A DNA stretch of 64,000 nt from Methylocystis sp. B8 (GTDB taxonomy: Bacteria > Pseudomonadota > Alphaproteobacteria > Rhizobiales > Beijerinckiaceae). The stretch spans positions 496,001-560,000 of the forward strand of contig NZ_VBTZ01000001.1 in the NCBI RefSeq assembly GCF_005771425.1, in the 5' to 3' direction. How positions within the stretch are numbered: position 1 is the stretch's first letter; each line of letters begins with the position of its first letter. Both the position numbers and the translations under genes were made by a program. Shown in pieces: positions 18,890 to 29,523 of this stretch. The notes beneath the pieces are model-generated. The model was given only the letters and a program-made list of their open reading frames with translations, did not search any database and was not told where the DNA came from.

Positions 18890-20146
18890 TTAGCGCGTAA
18901 TTATCCGCGCGCCTCGATTGCTTGTCAGGTAGGTCGCGATCCAACTCATCGCCACGAAGATGCGGCTACGCAAATTTACGAGAAAATAAATGTGCACGAT
19001 GCTCCAGAAGAGCCAACCGGGGAAGCCGGTCAACTCCAGCCGGCCGAGTTTGACGATCGCCGAGTTTCGGCCAATCGTCGCCAGATTGCCGTAGTCGCGG
19101 TAACGGAAGGGTTTGCTCGGAGAGCGTCCGAGGAGGCGGAGCCGAATTGCGTTTCCGACATATTTGCCCATTTGCTTCGCGGAAGCGGCGAGCGCTGGAA
19201 CTGGCGTTCCATCAGGACCTGTGAGAAACGCGAGATCCCCGATGACATAGACGTTTGGAAGGCAGGGGACCGTCAGATTCTCGTTTACGGCGATACGTCC
19301 GGCATGATCGCCTTCAACGCCTAGCCAGTTCGCAGCCGGCGAAGCCCGAACGCCGGCGGCCCAGAGAATGACGCCTGCGGCAATCTCCGTCTCTCCAGCA
19401 ATGATTCTGTCCTCGAACACCTGGTCGACGGTCAGCGCCGTGCGAACCTCAACGCCGTTTCTTTCAAGCGATTTGCGCGCGTATTCGGAAAGCCTCTCGG
19501 GGAAGCTTGAAAGAATGCGCGGGCCGGCTTCGAGCAGAATGATCCGTGCGTTCTTCGGATTGGCGCGGCGAAACTCGGGCGGGAGCGTATGCCGGGCGAG
19601 TTCGGCAATGGCGCCGGCGAGTTCGACTCCCGTCGGACCGCCCCCGACGATGATGATGGTGAGCAGTCTCTCGCGTTCGACGGGATCGACGCTGACCTCG
19701 GCGCGTTCGAATGCGAGAAGCAGCCTGCGGCGGATGAGCGCCGCGTCGGAGATGGTTTTCAGCCCCGGCGCCAACTTCGCCCAATCGTGACCGAAATAGG
19801 AATGCGTGGCGCCCGTCGCGACGACGAGGAAGTCATAGCCAATCTCGCATTTTCGAGTTTTCACGACTTTGCGCGCGGTATCAACGCCCTCCACCGTGAG
19901 CATCAGCACGGTTGTACTCCTTTGACGCCGCACCACGTGGCGTATCGGCCATGCGACCTCCGGCGCGGCGAGGGCCGCCGTCGCGACCTGATAGAGCAGG
20001 GGCTGGAAACAATGATGATTGTTGCTGTCGAGGATCAGCACGCGCGCATCCGCGCCGGCGAGCGCCTGCGCAGCAGCGATGCCGGCGAAGCCGCCGCCAA
20101 TGATGACGATGCGAGGTTGGCTCTCGGCGGCGCTGCTTTGCTGCAT
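18890..20146 (-). CDS. ndh: Type II NADH:quinone oxidoreductase (NDH-2)
   Basis: Single-subunit, non-proton-pumping NADH dehydrogenase feeding electrons to quinone at the membrane. 418 residues. GGGFAG (17-22) is the FAD-binding motif; IIVGGGPTGVELAGA (about 170) is the NADH-binding motif; the VYVIGDLAF segment is the conserved aspartate before the flavin. Near the C-terminus GFPGWLFWSIVHIYFLVNLRSR is the amphipathic or membrane segment typical of bacterial NDH-2. The neighbouring priA is on the same strand but unrelated in function. Other pyridine-nucleotide disulphide oxidoreductases share the motifs, but the C-terminus makes NDH-2 the best call. Confidence 0.9.
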   Translation of the reverse strand: MQQSSAAESQPRIVIIGGGFAGIAAAQALAGADARVLILDSNNHHCFQPLLYQVATAALAAPEVAWPIRHVVRRQRSTTVLMLTVEGVDTARKVVKTRKCEIGYDFLVVATGATHSYFGHDWAKLAPGLKTISDAALIRRRLLLAFERAEVSVDPVERERLLTIIIVGGGPTGVELAGAIAELARHTLPPEFRRANPKNARIILLEAGPRILSSFPERLSEYARKSLERNGVEVRTALTVDQVFEDRIIAGETEIAAGVILWAAGVRASPAANWLGVEGDHAGRIAVNENLTVPCLPNVYVIGDLAFLTGPDGTPVPALAASAKQMGKYVGNAIRLRLLGRSPSKPFRYRDYGNLATIGRNSAIVKLGRLELTGFPGWLFWSIVHIYFLVNLRSRIFVAMSWIATYLTSNRGARIITR

Positions 20147-20272
20147 GGCGAACCATCCACAGACTGGCTTGTCGTCAGAGAGAGCGAATCAGGCCTAAAG
20201 CAGCCCGAAGCATACAAGGTTCCGCCTCGTGAGCGTCCTTGCATTCCGGCGCTGGGGCGCCTATCCCTTCCT

Positions 20273-20656
<384 letters not shown>

Positions 20657-20741
20657 AATATCCAGTTTTGCGGCGAATATGGCCGCACGGAAGTTTGGCC
20701 TCGTTTCTTCCGCCACAAGTCGGCCAAATTCCGGGCCACCG

Positions 20742-20756
20742 TAAACGCTCCCTTAA
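20742..20756 (+). promoter_or_regulatory. Possible CtrA-like box upstream of the dcw cluster
   Basis: TAAA-N7-TTAA matches seven of eight bases of the alphaproteobacterial CtrA consensus TTAA-N7-TTAA. It lies in the 298-bp stretch between rnpB and rsmH, about 200 bp before the rsmH start. That stretch holds no gene that I can support and no mraZ. The match is short and may be chance. Confidence 0.3.
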
Positions 20757-20954
20757 CGATAAAAAAGCCTAATGAAGCCGGTTGCCGAGTTCGGCGCGTG
20801 GCGACCCGCCTGCTCCCCGACGCCTCGCGGTTTCATGTCGATTAAGACCGCCCAGCCGCAATTGAGTCGTCTCGACGAGCCAGCGCTCGCCGAGCGCACA
20901 GCGTCGCGCCGCCTGCCATCTCGCGCGGCGCGCCGTCTTATGAGGAGCATGATG

Positions 20955-21956
20955 ATGACGTCGGCGCCGCATATTCCAGTGCTGCGCGACGAGGCGATCG
21001 CCGCGCTCGCCGTCCGCGCCGGTGGGCGCTACATCGACGCGACGTTCGGCGCCGGCGGCTATACGCGCGCCATACTCACGCAGCCAGAAACGCGCGTTCT
21101 TGCTTTCGACCGCGATCAGAACGCAGTCGCAGCCGGTCAGGCGCTTGTCGATGAGATGCATGGACGGTTCACGCTTGTCGAAGCGCGCTTCTCTCAACTC
21201 GTGGACATCGCGCGCGCGAAAAATTTCGCGCCGGTCGACGGCGTGGTGTTCGACATCGGCGTCTCGTCGATGCAGTTCGACGAAGCGGCGCGCGGCTTTT
21301 CTTTTCGCGCCGAGGGTCCGCTCGACATGCGCATGGAGGGGCGCGGGCGAAGCGCCGCCGACATCGTCAATGAAGCGGAAGAAGAGACTCTCGCGGACAT
21401 TCTGTATTTCTTCGGCGAGGAGCGCGCCGCGCGGCGCATCGCCCGGGCGATTGTCAATGATCGTAAAATTGCGCCGTTCGAAACGACAAGAGCGCTCGCA
21501 GGACTTATCGAACGCGTGGCGCCCAGCCGTCCGGGCGACATTCATCCGGCGACCAAGAGCTTCCAGGCGCTGCGCATCGCCGTCAATAACGAACTCGAAG
21601 AATTACTGAATGGTTTGCTTGGCGCCGAACGGCTTCTCGCCGAAGGCGGCCGGCTCGTCGTCGTGACCTTTCATTCGCTCGAGGATCGCATCGTCAAACA
21701 ATTTCTCGCTGAACGATGCGGCCGTGGCGAAACCGGGTCACGCCGACTTCCCGGCGAAATCGCGCCGGCGGCGCCGAGTTTCATCTGCGAAGGGCGTCAA
21801 CCGATCACGCCCACACACGCCGAAACGGCGGCCAATCCGCGCGCGCGCTCGGCCAAATTGCGCCACGCGACGCGCACAATGGCGCCGCCACATCCGCTCG
21901 ACCCAAGGCTCGCGCGGCTTGTTCGCCTGCCCGATCGCGACAAGGGAAAAGCCTGA
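20955..21956 (+). CDS. rsmH: 16S rRNA (cytosine1402-N4)-methyltransferase
   Basis: SAM-dependent methylase of C1402 in the ribosomal P site (formerly MraW), first gene of this dcw cluster. 333 residues from the ATG at 20955, chosen because GAGGAG stands seven bases upstream and the protein then begins [14 protein letters not shown] as in the family; the frame is open further upstream to 20772 but that extension is not like RsmH. Motifs: [16 protein letters not shown] (SAM-binding motif I), [42 protein letters not shown] and [16 protein letters not shown]. Its TGA overlaps the ATG of ftsL by one base. Confidence 0.96.
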   Translation: MTSAPHIPVLRDEAIAALAVRAGGRYIDATFGAGGYTRAILTQPETRVLAFDRDQNAVAAGQALVDEMHGRFTLVEARFSQLVDIARAKNFAPVDGVVFDIGVSSMQFDEAARGFSFRAEGPLDMRMEGRGRSAADIVNEAEEETLADILYFFGEERAARRIARAIVNDRKIAPFETTRALAGLIERVAPSRPGDIHPATKSFQALRIAVNNELEELLNGLLGAERLLAEGGRLVVVTFHSLEDRIVKQFLAERCGRGETGSRRLPGEIAPAAPSFICEGRQPITPTHAETAANPRARSAKLRHATRTMAPPHPLDPRLARLVRLPDRDKGKA

Positions 21957-22369
21957 TGCTGCGGCTCCTCAACATCATCGCGGTTCTCGCGCTCGTCGGG
22001 TCGGCGGTTTACGCCTATTCGATCAAATATCAGACGAGCTATCGCGCCGAACAGATCGCCAAAACGAATATCGAGATTAGGCAGGAGCGCGACGCCATTG
22101 CGGTGCTGCGCGCCGAATGGGCCTATATGACGCGGCCAGAGCGCGTTCAGCAGCTCGCCGACGCTTATCTTACAGGCATGAAGCGGCTCGACGCGACGCA
22201 GATCGTCAGCGCGCAATCTCTGCCCGAGCGATCGCCGCGCGTCGACTCCATCGGCCAAAAGCTCGACTCGTTAGGATTGAGCATGCCGGCGACGCCGCCA
22301 GTCGCCGGCGGCGCATCGACGACGACGCCCAAAGCGCAGGGACAGAGCCAAGAGCGACGCAAGCCATGA
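21956..22369 (+). CDS. ftsL: Cell division protein FtsL-like
   Basis: Small bitopic membrane protein of the divisome, partner of FtsB/FtsQ and of the FtsW-FtsI synthase. 137 residues: short cytosolic start, one membrane helix at about 6-22 (NIIAVLALVGSAVYAYSIKY), then a periplasmic coiled-coil region (YRAEQIAKTNIEIRQERDAI) and a Pro/Ala/Thr-rich tail. Sequence conservation of FtsL is low, so the call rests on topology, size and its position between rsmH and ftsI, the invariant ftsL place. Start overlaps the rsmH stop by one base and its end overlaps ftsI by four. Confidence 0.88.
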   Translation: MLRLLNIIAVLALVGSAVYAYSIKYQTSYRAEQIAKTNIEIRQERDAIAVLRAEWAYMTRPERVQQLADAYLTGMKRLDATQIVSAQSLPERSPRVDSIGQKLDSLGLSMPATPPVAGGASTTTPKAQGQSQERRKP

Positions 22370-24135
22370 CGCAGACGACGTTCGATACGCAAACATCGCC
22401 AGCGCGCAGAATGCGCATGCTACTGCGCGCCGTATTCTCGACAAGTCTCGCTCTGAGCGCGTCGCGTATGCGCCTTGCGGCGCTGGGCTTCCTCGTGCTT
22501 TATGCGGTAATTGCGATCAAGCTCGTCTATCTGGGCTTTAAGCCGGAAGCGGCGACGACGCGGCGCGCGGCGGCGGAGGCGGTCGCGGCTTCGCGCCCCG
22601 ACATCCTCGATCGCAACGGCGAAGTGCTCGCAAGCGACGTCAAGGTGATGTCGGTTTTTGCCGAGCCGCGCCGTCTCATCGACAAGGATGAAGCGACCGA
22701 GCTTTTGACCGCCGTTTTGCCGGGGCTCGACGCGCGCGAGTTGCGTGAGCGGCTCGCCTCCAAAAAGGGCTTTGTGTGGGTGAAGCGCGAGGTGACGCCG
22801 CATCAGCGCGACGAAATCTTTCATCTCGGACTGCCGGGCGTCGGATTGATCGCCGAGAATAAGCGCGTCTATCCGAATGGCCCAATCGGCGCGCATGTGC
22901 TCGGCTTCGCCAATGTGGACAATCAGGGCATCGCCGGCATCGAGAAATATCTCGACGGGCAGGGGCTCGCCGATCTGCATGGCGCCGGCTTTGGCGCGGC
23001 GGCTGAAGACCTAAAGCCCGTGGCGCTTTCGCTCGACATACGCGCGACGCATGCGCTGCGCGACGAGCTCGAAAAGGGCGTCATTCACTTTAAGGCGAAG
23101 GCGGGCGCAGCGGCGATCATGGACGTCAACACCGGAGAGGTGATCGCGCTCGCGTCGCTCCCCGATTACGATCCGAACAAGCCGACCGACGCGCTCGATC
23201 CGATTCACATCAACCGCATGAATGTCGGCGTTTATGAGATGGGCTCGACCTTCAAGGCGCTGACCATCGCGATGGCGCTCGATTCCGGCAAGGTTAATCT
23301 CAACTCGAGGCTTGACGCGCGCGGCGTGCTTTCGTTCGGCCGCTTCAAGATTCATGATTATCACGCGCAAAATCGCGCGCTCACTCTGCCGGAAGTTTTC
23401 ACCTATTCGTCCAATGTCGGCGTCGCGCGTATGGCGATGGGCCAGGGCGTGGAGCGGCACAAGGCGTTCTTGCGCAAGATGGGCCAACTCACGCGCATGC
23501 GCACCGAACTGCCCGAAAGCGCCGAGCCGATCGTGCCAAAAAATTGGGGCGAGTTGAACACTATGACCATCGCCTTCGGTCATGGCCTCGCCGTGGCGCC
23601 GCTACAGGCGATGATGGCGGTCAGCGCGCTGATGAACGGCGGCTATCTTATGGCGCCGACTTTCATCAGGCGCACCGAAGAAGAAGCGAGAGCGAACGCA
23701 GAACGCGTGGTTAAGCCGGAGACGAGCGAAGCGATGCGCTATCTCATGCGCCTCAACGCCGAAATCGGCACGGCGCGAAAGGTGAATATCGCCGGCTATT
23801 ACGTCGGCGGAAAAACAGGCACAGCGGAAAAGGTCGTCAACGGGCACTATTCGAAGAACAAGCTTTTTACGACCTTTATGGCGGTGGCCCCATCGGATAA
23901 GCCCAAATATCTGTTCCTCACCATCATGGACGAACCTCAGGGCCTGCCGGAAACCGGCGGCTACGCTACCGCCGCCTATAACGCCGGCCAGGTGACGGGC
24001 GAGATCATCGAGCGCGTCGGGCCCATTCTCGGGCTCGCCCCCCGCTTCGAGCCGCCGCACCAGCCTTTCCCCCTCCTCGCCAAACTGGGTTATGGCTATG
24101 CCAATATTCCCGCCCGCGGCGGGGGAGGGCATTGA
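22366..24135 (+). CDS. ftsI: Peptidoglycan transpeptidase FtsI (PBP3)
   Basis: Septal class B penicillin-binding protein that cross-links peptidoglycan with FtsW. 589 residues from the ATG that overlaps ftsL by ATGA. One membrane anchor near residues 36-57 (LAALGFLVLYAVIAIKLVYLG), the PBP dimer domain starting with ASRPDILDRNGEVLA, then the transpeptidase with active-site serine in GSTFKAL (SxxK), the SxN motif in YSSNVGVARMA and the KTG motif in GGKTGTAEKV. The stop overlaps the start of murE. The long open frame upstream of 22366 is a shadow of ftsL. Confidence 0.96.
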   Translation: MTQTTFDTQTSPARRMRMLLRAVFSTSLALSASRMRLAALGFLVLYAVIAIKLVYLGFKPEAATTRRAAAEAVAASRPDILDRNGEVLASDVKVMSVFAEPRRLIDKDEATELLTAVLPGLDARELRERLASKKGFVWVKREVTPHQRDEIFHLGLPGVGLIAENKRVYPNGPIGAHVLGFANVDNQGIAGIEKYLDGQGLADLHGAGFGAAAEDLKPVALSLDIRATHALRDELEKGVIHFKAKAGAAAIMDVNTGEVIALASLPDYDPNKPTDALDPIHINRMNVGVYEMGSTFKALTIAMALDSGKVNLNSRLDARGVLSFGRFKIHDYHAQNRALTLPEVFTYSSNVGVARMAMGQGVERHKAFLRKMGQLTRMRTELPESAEPIVPKNWGELNTMTIAFGHGLAVAPLQAMMAVSALMNGGYLMAPTFIRRTEEEARANAERVVKPETSEAMRYLMRLNAEIGTARKVNIAGYYVGGKTGTAEKVVNGHYSKNKLFTTFMAVAPSDKPKYLFLTIMDEPQGLPETGGYATAAYNAGQVTGEIIERVGPILGLAPRFEPPHQPFPLLAKLGYGYANIPARGGGGH

Positions 24136-25586
24136 TGCTGCTTTCGGAACTGCTCGCGACGCCTGATCTTGAGCCCGCCCTGCGCGGGCTCAAGATCGCT
24201 GGCCTGACGGCCGACAGTCGAATGGCGCGCGACGGCTTCGTTTTTTTTGCAATTCCGGGTCATGCAGGCGACGGCATGTCTTACGTCGCTGACGCGGCGT
24301 CGCGCGGCGCCAGCGTCGTCATCGCGCAACGCGCCGCCAAATGTCCGCTGCCGCTTATCGTCGTCGACGACGTGCGGCGCGCCTTGGCGCTCGCGGCGGC
24401 GCGCTTCTTGCCTCGTCAGCCCTCGACGATCGCCGCCGTGACAGGCACGAGCGGCAAGACATCGGTCGTCGCCTTCCTGCGCCAGATCTGGGCCGCGCTT
24501 GGACATGATGCGGCGTCGCTCGGCACAGTCGGGATCGTGGACTCGCGCGGCGCCCATTACGGCGCGCTGACGACGCCGGGGCCCGTCGAACTGCATCAGA
24601 TGCTGGAGGACCTCGCGGGGCGCGGCGTCACGCATCTCGCGATGGAAGCGTCGTCGCTCGGCATCGATCAACGGCGGCTCGACGGCGTGCGCGTCGCTGT
24701 TGCCGGCTTCACCAATTTCTCGCGCGACCATCTCGATCATCACGCGAGCATGGAGGACTATTTCGCGGCGAAGATGCGGCTTTTCGATACGCTGCTGCAG
24801 TTTGGACAGACCGTGGTGATCGACGCCGACAGCGACGTCGCGTCCCGCGTTATCGACATCTGCCGCACGAGAGGTCTCCAGATTTTCAGCGTCGGTTCGA
24901 AAGGCGAAACGATCAAACTACTTTCGGCGACGCCGTCCGCCCTCGCAACATCGCTGCGGCTCAGCCATGACGGCGCCCGATACGAAGTGAATCTGCCGCT
25001 CGCCGGCGCATTCCAGGTCTCAAACGCGCTCGTCGCCGCCGGCCTCGCTATTGCAAGCGGCGATAACCCGCAGAAAGTCTTTGCGGCGCTCGAAGCGCTC
25101 ACGGGCGCGCCGGGGCGGCTCGAATTCGTCGGCCAGCATAAGGGGGCGCCGATCTTCGTCGACTACGCCCATAAGCCCGACGCGCTGGAAAAAGTGCTCG
25201 CCACCCTGCGGCCGCTGACAAAAAATCGCCTGATTGTCGTTTTCGGGTGCGGCGGCGACCGCGACCGAGGCAAACGCCCGCTGATGGGCGAAATCGTCGC
25301 GAGAGCCGCTGATGTCGCCATCGTCACTGATGACAACCCGCGCAGCGAGGACGCGGCCGCCATTCGCGCGGAAATCCTTCAAGGAACCCGCGGCGGCGCG
25401 GCGCAGATCATCGAGATCGGGGATCGGCGCGCGGCGATCGCCAACGCCGTGGCGGAACTTCAAACAGGCGACGCGCTCGTGGTGGCCGGCAAGGGCCACG
25501 AAACGGGGCAGATCGTCGGCGACCGCGTTTTGCCTTTCTCCGATCATGAGGCCATTGCGCAGGCGCTAAAGGAGCATCATCCATGA
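24135..25586 (+). CDS. murE: UDP-MurNAc-tripeptide synthetase (meso-DAP adding)
   Basis: Adds meso-diaminopimelate to UDP-MurNAc-L-Ala-D-Glu. 483 residues. ATP-binding loop VTGTSGKTSVV (about 110), the TTPGPVELH segment, ASSLGIDQRRLDG, and DNPRSED, the motif that selects meso-DAP rather than lysine, so the wall is of the usual Gram-negative type. ATG at 24135 shares its A with the ftsI TGA and is preceded by GGGGGAGGG; a TTG three bases earlier is less likely. It overlaps murF by four bases. Confidence 0.97.
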   Translation: MLLSELLATPDLEPALRGLKIAGLTADSRMARDGFVFFAIPGHAGDGMSYVADAASRGASVVIAQRAAKCPLPLIVVDDVRRALALAAARFLPRQPSTIAAVTGTSGKTSVVAFLRQIWAALGHDAASLGTVGIVDSRGAHYGALTTPGPVELHQMLEDLAGRGVTHLAMEASSLGIDQRRLDGVRVAVAGFTNFSRDHLDHHASMEDYFAAKMRLFDTLLQFGQTVVIDADSDVASRVIDICRTRGLQIFSVGSKGETIKLLSATPSALATSLRLSHDGARYEVNLPLAGAFQVSNALVAAGLAIASGDNPQKVFAALEALTGAPGRLEFVGQHKGAPIFVDYAHKPDALEKVLATLRPLTKNRLIVVFGCGGDRDRGKRPLMGEIVARAADVAIVTDDNPRSEDAAAIRAEILQGTRGGAAQIIEIGDRRAAIANAVAELQTGDALVVAGKGHETGQIVGDRVLPFSDHEAIAQALKEHHP

Positions 25587-27001
25587 CCCGGAAGCCGCTA
25601 TGGTCGGGACTGGCGCTGGTCGGCGCGCTGCGCGCGCGCGTCAGTGGCGGCCTTGCGCGCGAAGCCTCTGGCGTTTCCATCGATACGCGCACGCTTCAAC
25701 CGGGCGATATGTTCCTCGCCATCAAAGGCGAAACGCGCGATGGCCATGAGTTCGTGCGAACGGCTTTTGAAAAAGGCGCGTCGGCGGCGGTGATCGATGA
25801 AGCGCATGCGCCTGAACTCTCCGGCGCCGGTCCGCTTTTCGTCGTCAGAGACGTGCAACAGTCGCTCGAGTCGCTCGGCCAGCGTGCGCGCGAACGGAGC
25901 GCCGCTTTCATCGTCGCCGTCACCGGCTCGGTCGGCAAGACGTCGACGAAGGAAATGATCCGGCTCATGCTGTCGCGTTTCGGCGACACGCATGCGTCGG
26001 CGGCGTCCTACAACAATCAATGGGGCGTGCCGCTGACGCTCGCGCGCATGCCGGCGGAGTCGCGCTACGGCGTATTCGAACTCGGCATGAATCACGCGGG
26101 CGAGATCGCCGCGCTCGTCGCTCAGGTGCGCCCACACGTCGCCGTCGTCACGCGCATCGCGCCCGTTCATCTCGAATATTTCGGGTCAATCGAGAAGATC
26201 GCCGACGCCAAGGCGGAAATCTTCCCGGCGCTCGACGGCGGCGTCGCCATCATCAATCGCGACGACGGGTTTTACGAGCGTCTCGCTGCTGCTGCGGCGC
26301 CGACCGCCGGACATGTCTTCAGCTTCGGCGAGACGGAGGGCGCCGATGCGCGTCTCTTGTCATACGAGACCGTCGACGAAGGCGCGCTCGTCGAGGCGGA
26401 AATTTTCGAACGCCGTCTGCGCTTCCGCATCGGCGCGCCTGGCAAGCATGTCGCCATGAACGCGCTCGCGGCGCTGCTCGTCGGCGCCGTATTCGATGTG
26501 GATTTGGAAGAGGCTGCGGGGGCTTTCGCCGAATTCAAGCCGCCGACCGGACGCGGTCAGCGCGAGAAGATATCGACGCGGGATGGCGCGTTTACGCTCA
26601 TCGACGAGAGCTACAACGCCAATCCGACCTCGATGCGCGCGGCGCTGCAACTTCTCGGCGGCGCGGCGACGGGACCGGGCGGGCGGCGTATTGCGGTGCT
26701 CGGCGACATGCTGGAGCTCGGACCCCAGGCGGCCGAACTCCATGCCGAACTCGCGCCAGACCTTATCGACGCCAAGGTCGATCTGCTCTTCACCTCGGGA
26801 CCGTTGATGTCGCGCTTAAGTTACGCTGCTCCCGATACCATGCGCGCCGCGCATCGGGCGACGCCGCTGGAGCTGGAAGAGGCGGTGCTTGCCGCCATCA
26901 GGCCCGGCGATGTGGTGATGGTGAAGGGCTCCAATGGTTCGCGCATGTCGCGGATCGTCTCGGCTTTGAAAGACGCATTCGCCGACGAGATGGCGAACTG
27001 A
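25583..27001 (+). CDS. murF: UDP-MurNAc-tripeptide D-alanyl-D-alanine ligase
   Basis: Adds D-Ala-D-Ala, made by the ddl product of the same cluster, to complete the UDP-MurNAc-pentapeptide. 472 residues. Walker-type loop VTGSVGKTSTKEM (about 112), ASYNNQWGVPLTLARMP, FELGMNHAGEIA, the DESYNANPTSMRAAL segment and the LGDMLELG region are all family marks. Overlaps murE by ATGA. A very long arginine-rich frame on the same strand over its second half is a GC-driven shadow. Confidence 0.97.
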   Translation: MTRKPLWSGLALVGALRARVSGGLAREASGVSIDTRTLQPGDMFLAIKGETRDGHEFVRTAFEKGASAAVIDEAHAPELSGAGPLFVVRDVQQSLESLGQRARERSAAFIVAVTGSVGKTSTKEMIRLMLSRFGDTHASAASYNNQWGVPLTLARMPAESRYGVFELGMNHAGEIAALVAQVRPHVAVVTRIAPVHLEYFGSIEKIADAKAEIFPALDGGVAIINRDDGFYERLAAAAAPTAGHVFSFGETEGADARLLSYETVDEGALVEAEIFERRLRFRIGAPGKHVAMNALAALLVGAVFDVDLEEAAGAFAEFKPPTGRGQREKISTRDGAFTLIDESYNANPTSMRAALQLLGGAATGPGGRRIAVLGDMLELGPQAAELHAELAPDLIDAKVDLLFTSGPLMSRLSYAAPDTMRAAHRATPLELEEAVLAAIRPGDVVMVKGSNGSRMSRIVSALKDAFADEMAN

Positions 27002-27010
27002 GGAGAAACG

Positions 27011-28093
27011 ATGCTGACGCTGCTTGCGGACTTTTCTCATCTTTACAGTCCGCTAAACGTCTTCCGCTACATCACGTTCCGCGCCGCCATGGGAGCGGCG
27101 ACGGCGCTTTTTTTCGTCTTCTTCTTCGGGCCGGGCGTGATCGCCGCGTTGCGCATCAAACAGGGCAAGGGCCAGCCGATCCGCGAGGACGGACCGGCTT
27201 CGCATCTCATCACCAAAAAAGGCACGCCGACGATGGGCGGCCTGATGATTCTCTCGGGGCTGCTCGCAGCGACGCTACTCTGGGCGAATTTGCGCAATGC
27301 TTATGTGTGGATCGTGCTCTTCGTCACCGTAAGCTTCGGCCTCATTGGCTTTTATGACGACTATCTTAAGGTGACGAAACAATCACACGCCGGCTTCTCC
27401 GGCAAGCTGCGATTAGCGCTCGAATTCGTTATCGCCGGCGTCGCCTGTTATTTGATGACGAAGGCCGGCGGCGAGAACATGACGAACATCGCCATCCCGA
27501 TGGTGAAGGGCTATGTCGCGACGCTCGGGCCGCTCTTCATTTTCTTTGGCGCATTCGTCATCGTCGCCGCCGGCAATTGCGTTAATCTGACTGACGGACT
27601 CGACGGCCTCGCCATCGTGCCGTCGATGATCGCCGCAGGCGCCTTTGCGATCTTCGCTTATCTCGTCGGCAATTCGATCTTCTCGAATTATCTCGGCGTC
27701 AATTACGTCGCCGGCGTCGGCGAACTGACGATTGTCTGTTCCGCCTTCATCGGCGCGGGACTTGGCTTTCTGTGGTTTAACGCGCCGCCGGCGCAAATCT
27801 TCATGGGCGACACCGGCTCGCTGGCGCTGGGCGGACTCGTCGGCTCGGTGGCGGTGGCGGTGAAGCAGGAATTCGTGCTTGTCATCGTTGGCGGCCTTTT
27901 CGTCCTCGAAGGCGCGTCGGTCATCATCCAGGTCGTCTATTACAAGCTCACCGGCAAGCGCATTTTCCTGATGGCGCCGATTCATCATCACTTCGAACAA
28001 AAGGGCTGGAAGGAGCCGCAGATCGTCATCCGGTTCTGGATCATCGCCTTTGTCCTGGCTCTGATGGGCCTCTCGACCTTGAAGCTGAGGTGA
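27011..28093 (+). CDS. mraY: Phospho-MurNAc-pentapeptide transferase (lipid I synthase)
   Basis: Polytopic inner-membrane enzyme that moves phospho-MurNAc-pentapeptide onto undecaprenyl phosphate. 360 residues with about ten membrane segments. Catalytic marks: [20 protein letters not shown] with the paired aspartates, [34 protein letters not shown], and the histidine loop [15 protein letters not shown]. Starts nine bases after murF with GAGGAGAAACG upstream. Ends at the murD start region. Confidence 0.98.
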   Translation: MLTLLADFSHLYSPLNVFRYITFRAAMGAATALFFVFFFGPGVIAALRIKQGKGQPIREDGPASHLITKKGTPTMGGLMILSGLLAATLLWANLRNAYVWIVLFVTVSFGLIGFYDDYLKVTKQSHAGFSGKLRLALEFVIAGVACYLMTKAGGENMTNIAIPMVKGYVATLGPLFIFFGAFVIVAAGNCVNLTDGLDGLAIVPSMIAAGAFAIFAYLVGNSIFSNYLGVNYVAGVGELTIVCSAFIGAGLGFLWFNAPPAQIFMGDTGSLALGGLVGSVAVAVKQEFVLVIVGGLFVLEGASVIIQVVYYKLTGKRIFLMAPIHHHFEQKGWKEPQIVIRFWIIAFVLALMGLSTLKLR

Positions 28094-28095
28094 CG

Positions 28096-29523
28096 ATGAC
28101 GCCGGTCGAGACGTTCAAGGACAAGCGCGTCGCGCTTTTCGGCCTCGGCGGCTCGGGCCTCTCGACGGCTCGCGCATTGATCGCCGGCGGCGCTGAGGTC
28201 GCCGCTTGGGACGATGGCGAGGCTGGACGGCTCAAGGCGGTCGCGCAAGGCATAGCGCTCGAGGACCTCGCTGTGGCGGATTGGAGCGGCTTCGATGCGC
28301 TCGTCCTTTCTCCCGGCGTGCCGCTGACCCACCCCGAGCCGCACTGGACTGTGCAGGCGGCGAACGCAGCCGGAGTCGAAATCATCGGCGACGTCGAACT
28401 GTTCTGCCGCGAGCGCGAAGCGCGCGCCGGGGGCTCGCCCTTCATCGCCATCACCGGCACAAACGGCAAATCGACGACGACGGCGCTTATCGCGCATATC
28501 TTGCGCGAGGCCGGACGGGACGTGCAGCTCGGCGGCAATATAGGCGTGCCGATTCTCGACCTCGAGCCGCCGTCGGACGAACGCATTCACGTCATTGAAT
28601 GCTCATCGTTTCAGATCGATCTTGCGCCATCGCTGGCGCCGACCATCGGCGTTTTGATCAACGTCACGCCGGACCATATCGACCGTCACGGAACGATTGA
28701 AAATTACGCCGCCATCAAGGAGCGGCTTGTCGCTGCGGCCGAAGTGGCGCTTGTCGGCGTCGACGACGCCTATTGCCACGCGGTCGGCGCGCGTCTCGCC
28801 GCAACGGCGTCGCCCGATAAGCGTGTTATGCCTGTGTCGGCGAAACGCGCGCTCGACTGGGGCTTCTATGTCGAGGATCGAAGCGTCTATTTCCGCGAGC
28901 ATGGGCATCCGCCCGATGAAGCCGAGCTGATCGGTTCGCTTAAAGGCGCACGCGCGCTTCGCGGCGCGCATAATGCGCAAAACGCCGCTTTCGCCGCCGC
29001 GGCCGCGTGGGAGTGCGGACTGGACGATGATGAGATTGCGAGCGGTTTGCTAAGCTTCCCTGGCCTGCCGCATCGCATGGAGGAAGTTAAACGCATCGAG
29101 CGTGCGCTGTTCATCAACGATTCAAAGGCGACCAACGCCGACGCCGCCGAAAAAGCGCTGACGAGCTTCACCGACATCTACTGGATTCTCGGCGGCCGAT
29201 CGAAAGCGGGCGGCGTCGAGCCGCTGCGGCCGCACTTCTCGCGCATACGCAAAGCCTATCTGATCGGCGAGGCGACCGACGATTTTGCGCGCACGCTTGA
29301 GGGAGCGCTGCCTTTTGAGCGATGCGGAACGCTTGACGTGGCGACGACGCGCGCCGCGCTCGACGCGCTCGCGGAAGGCGCGCCGGAACCCGTGGTGCTG
29401 CTGTCGCCGGCATGCGCATCCTATGACCAGTTCGCTAATTTCGAAGCGCGCGGCGATGCGTTTCGTGGCCTCGTTGAGGGGCTCCCCGCCGTCATCGCGG
29501 CGCGAAAAGGAGGGCTGAGATGA
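28096..29523 (+). CDS. murD: UDP-MurNAc-L-alanine D-glutamate ligase
   Basis: Adds D-glutamate to UDP-MurNAc-L-alanine. 475 residues from the ATG at 28096, which has GAGGTG five bases upstream; a GTG at 28090 would overlap the mraY stop by four bases and is the alternative. Visible are the N-terminal Rossmann motif [18 protein letters not shown] loop [14 protein letters not shown] (about 117), [33 protein letters not shown] and the GGRSKAGG motif. Overlaps ftsW by four bases. Confidence 0.96.
   Translation: MTPVETFKDKRVALFGLGGSGLSTARALIAGGAEVAAWDDGEAGRLKAVAQGIALEDLAVADWSGFDALVLSPGVPLTHPEPHWTVQAANAAGVEIIGDVELFCREREARAGGSPFIAITGTNGKSTTTALIAHILREAGRDVQLGGNIGVPILDLEPPSDERIHVIECSSFQIDLAPSLAPTIGVLINVTPDHIDRHGTIENYAAIKERLVAAAEVALVGVDDAYCHAVGARLAATASPDKRVMPVSAKRALDWGFYVEDRSVYFREHGHPPDEAELIGSLKGARALRGAHNAQNAAFAAAAAWECGLDDDEIASGLLSFPGLPHRMEEVKRIERALFINDSKATNADAAEKALTSFTDIYWILGGRSKAGGVEPLRPHFSRIRKAYLIGEATDDFARTLEGALPFERCGTLDVATTRAALDALAEGAPEPVVLLSPACASYDQFANFEARGDAFRGLVEGLPAVIAARKGGLR

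Noticed and set aside
20772-20954. N-terminal extension of rsmH by 61 codons
   Set aside because: Not like the RsmH family, and GAGGAG at 20942 points to the ATG at 20955.
26020-27357. 445-residue plus-strand frame over murF and mraY
   Set aside because: Arginine content is extreme and it lies in another frame of murF, which has all its catalytic motifs.
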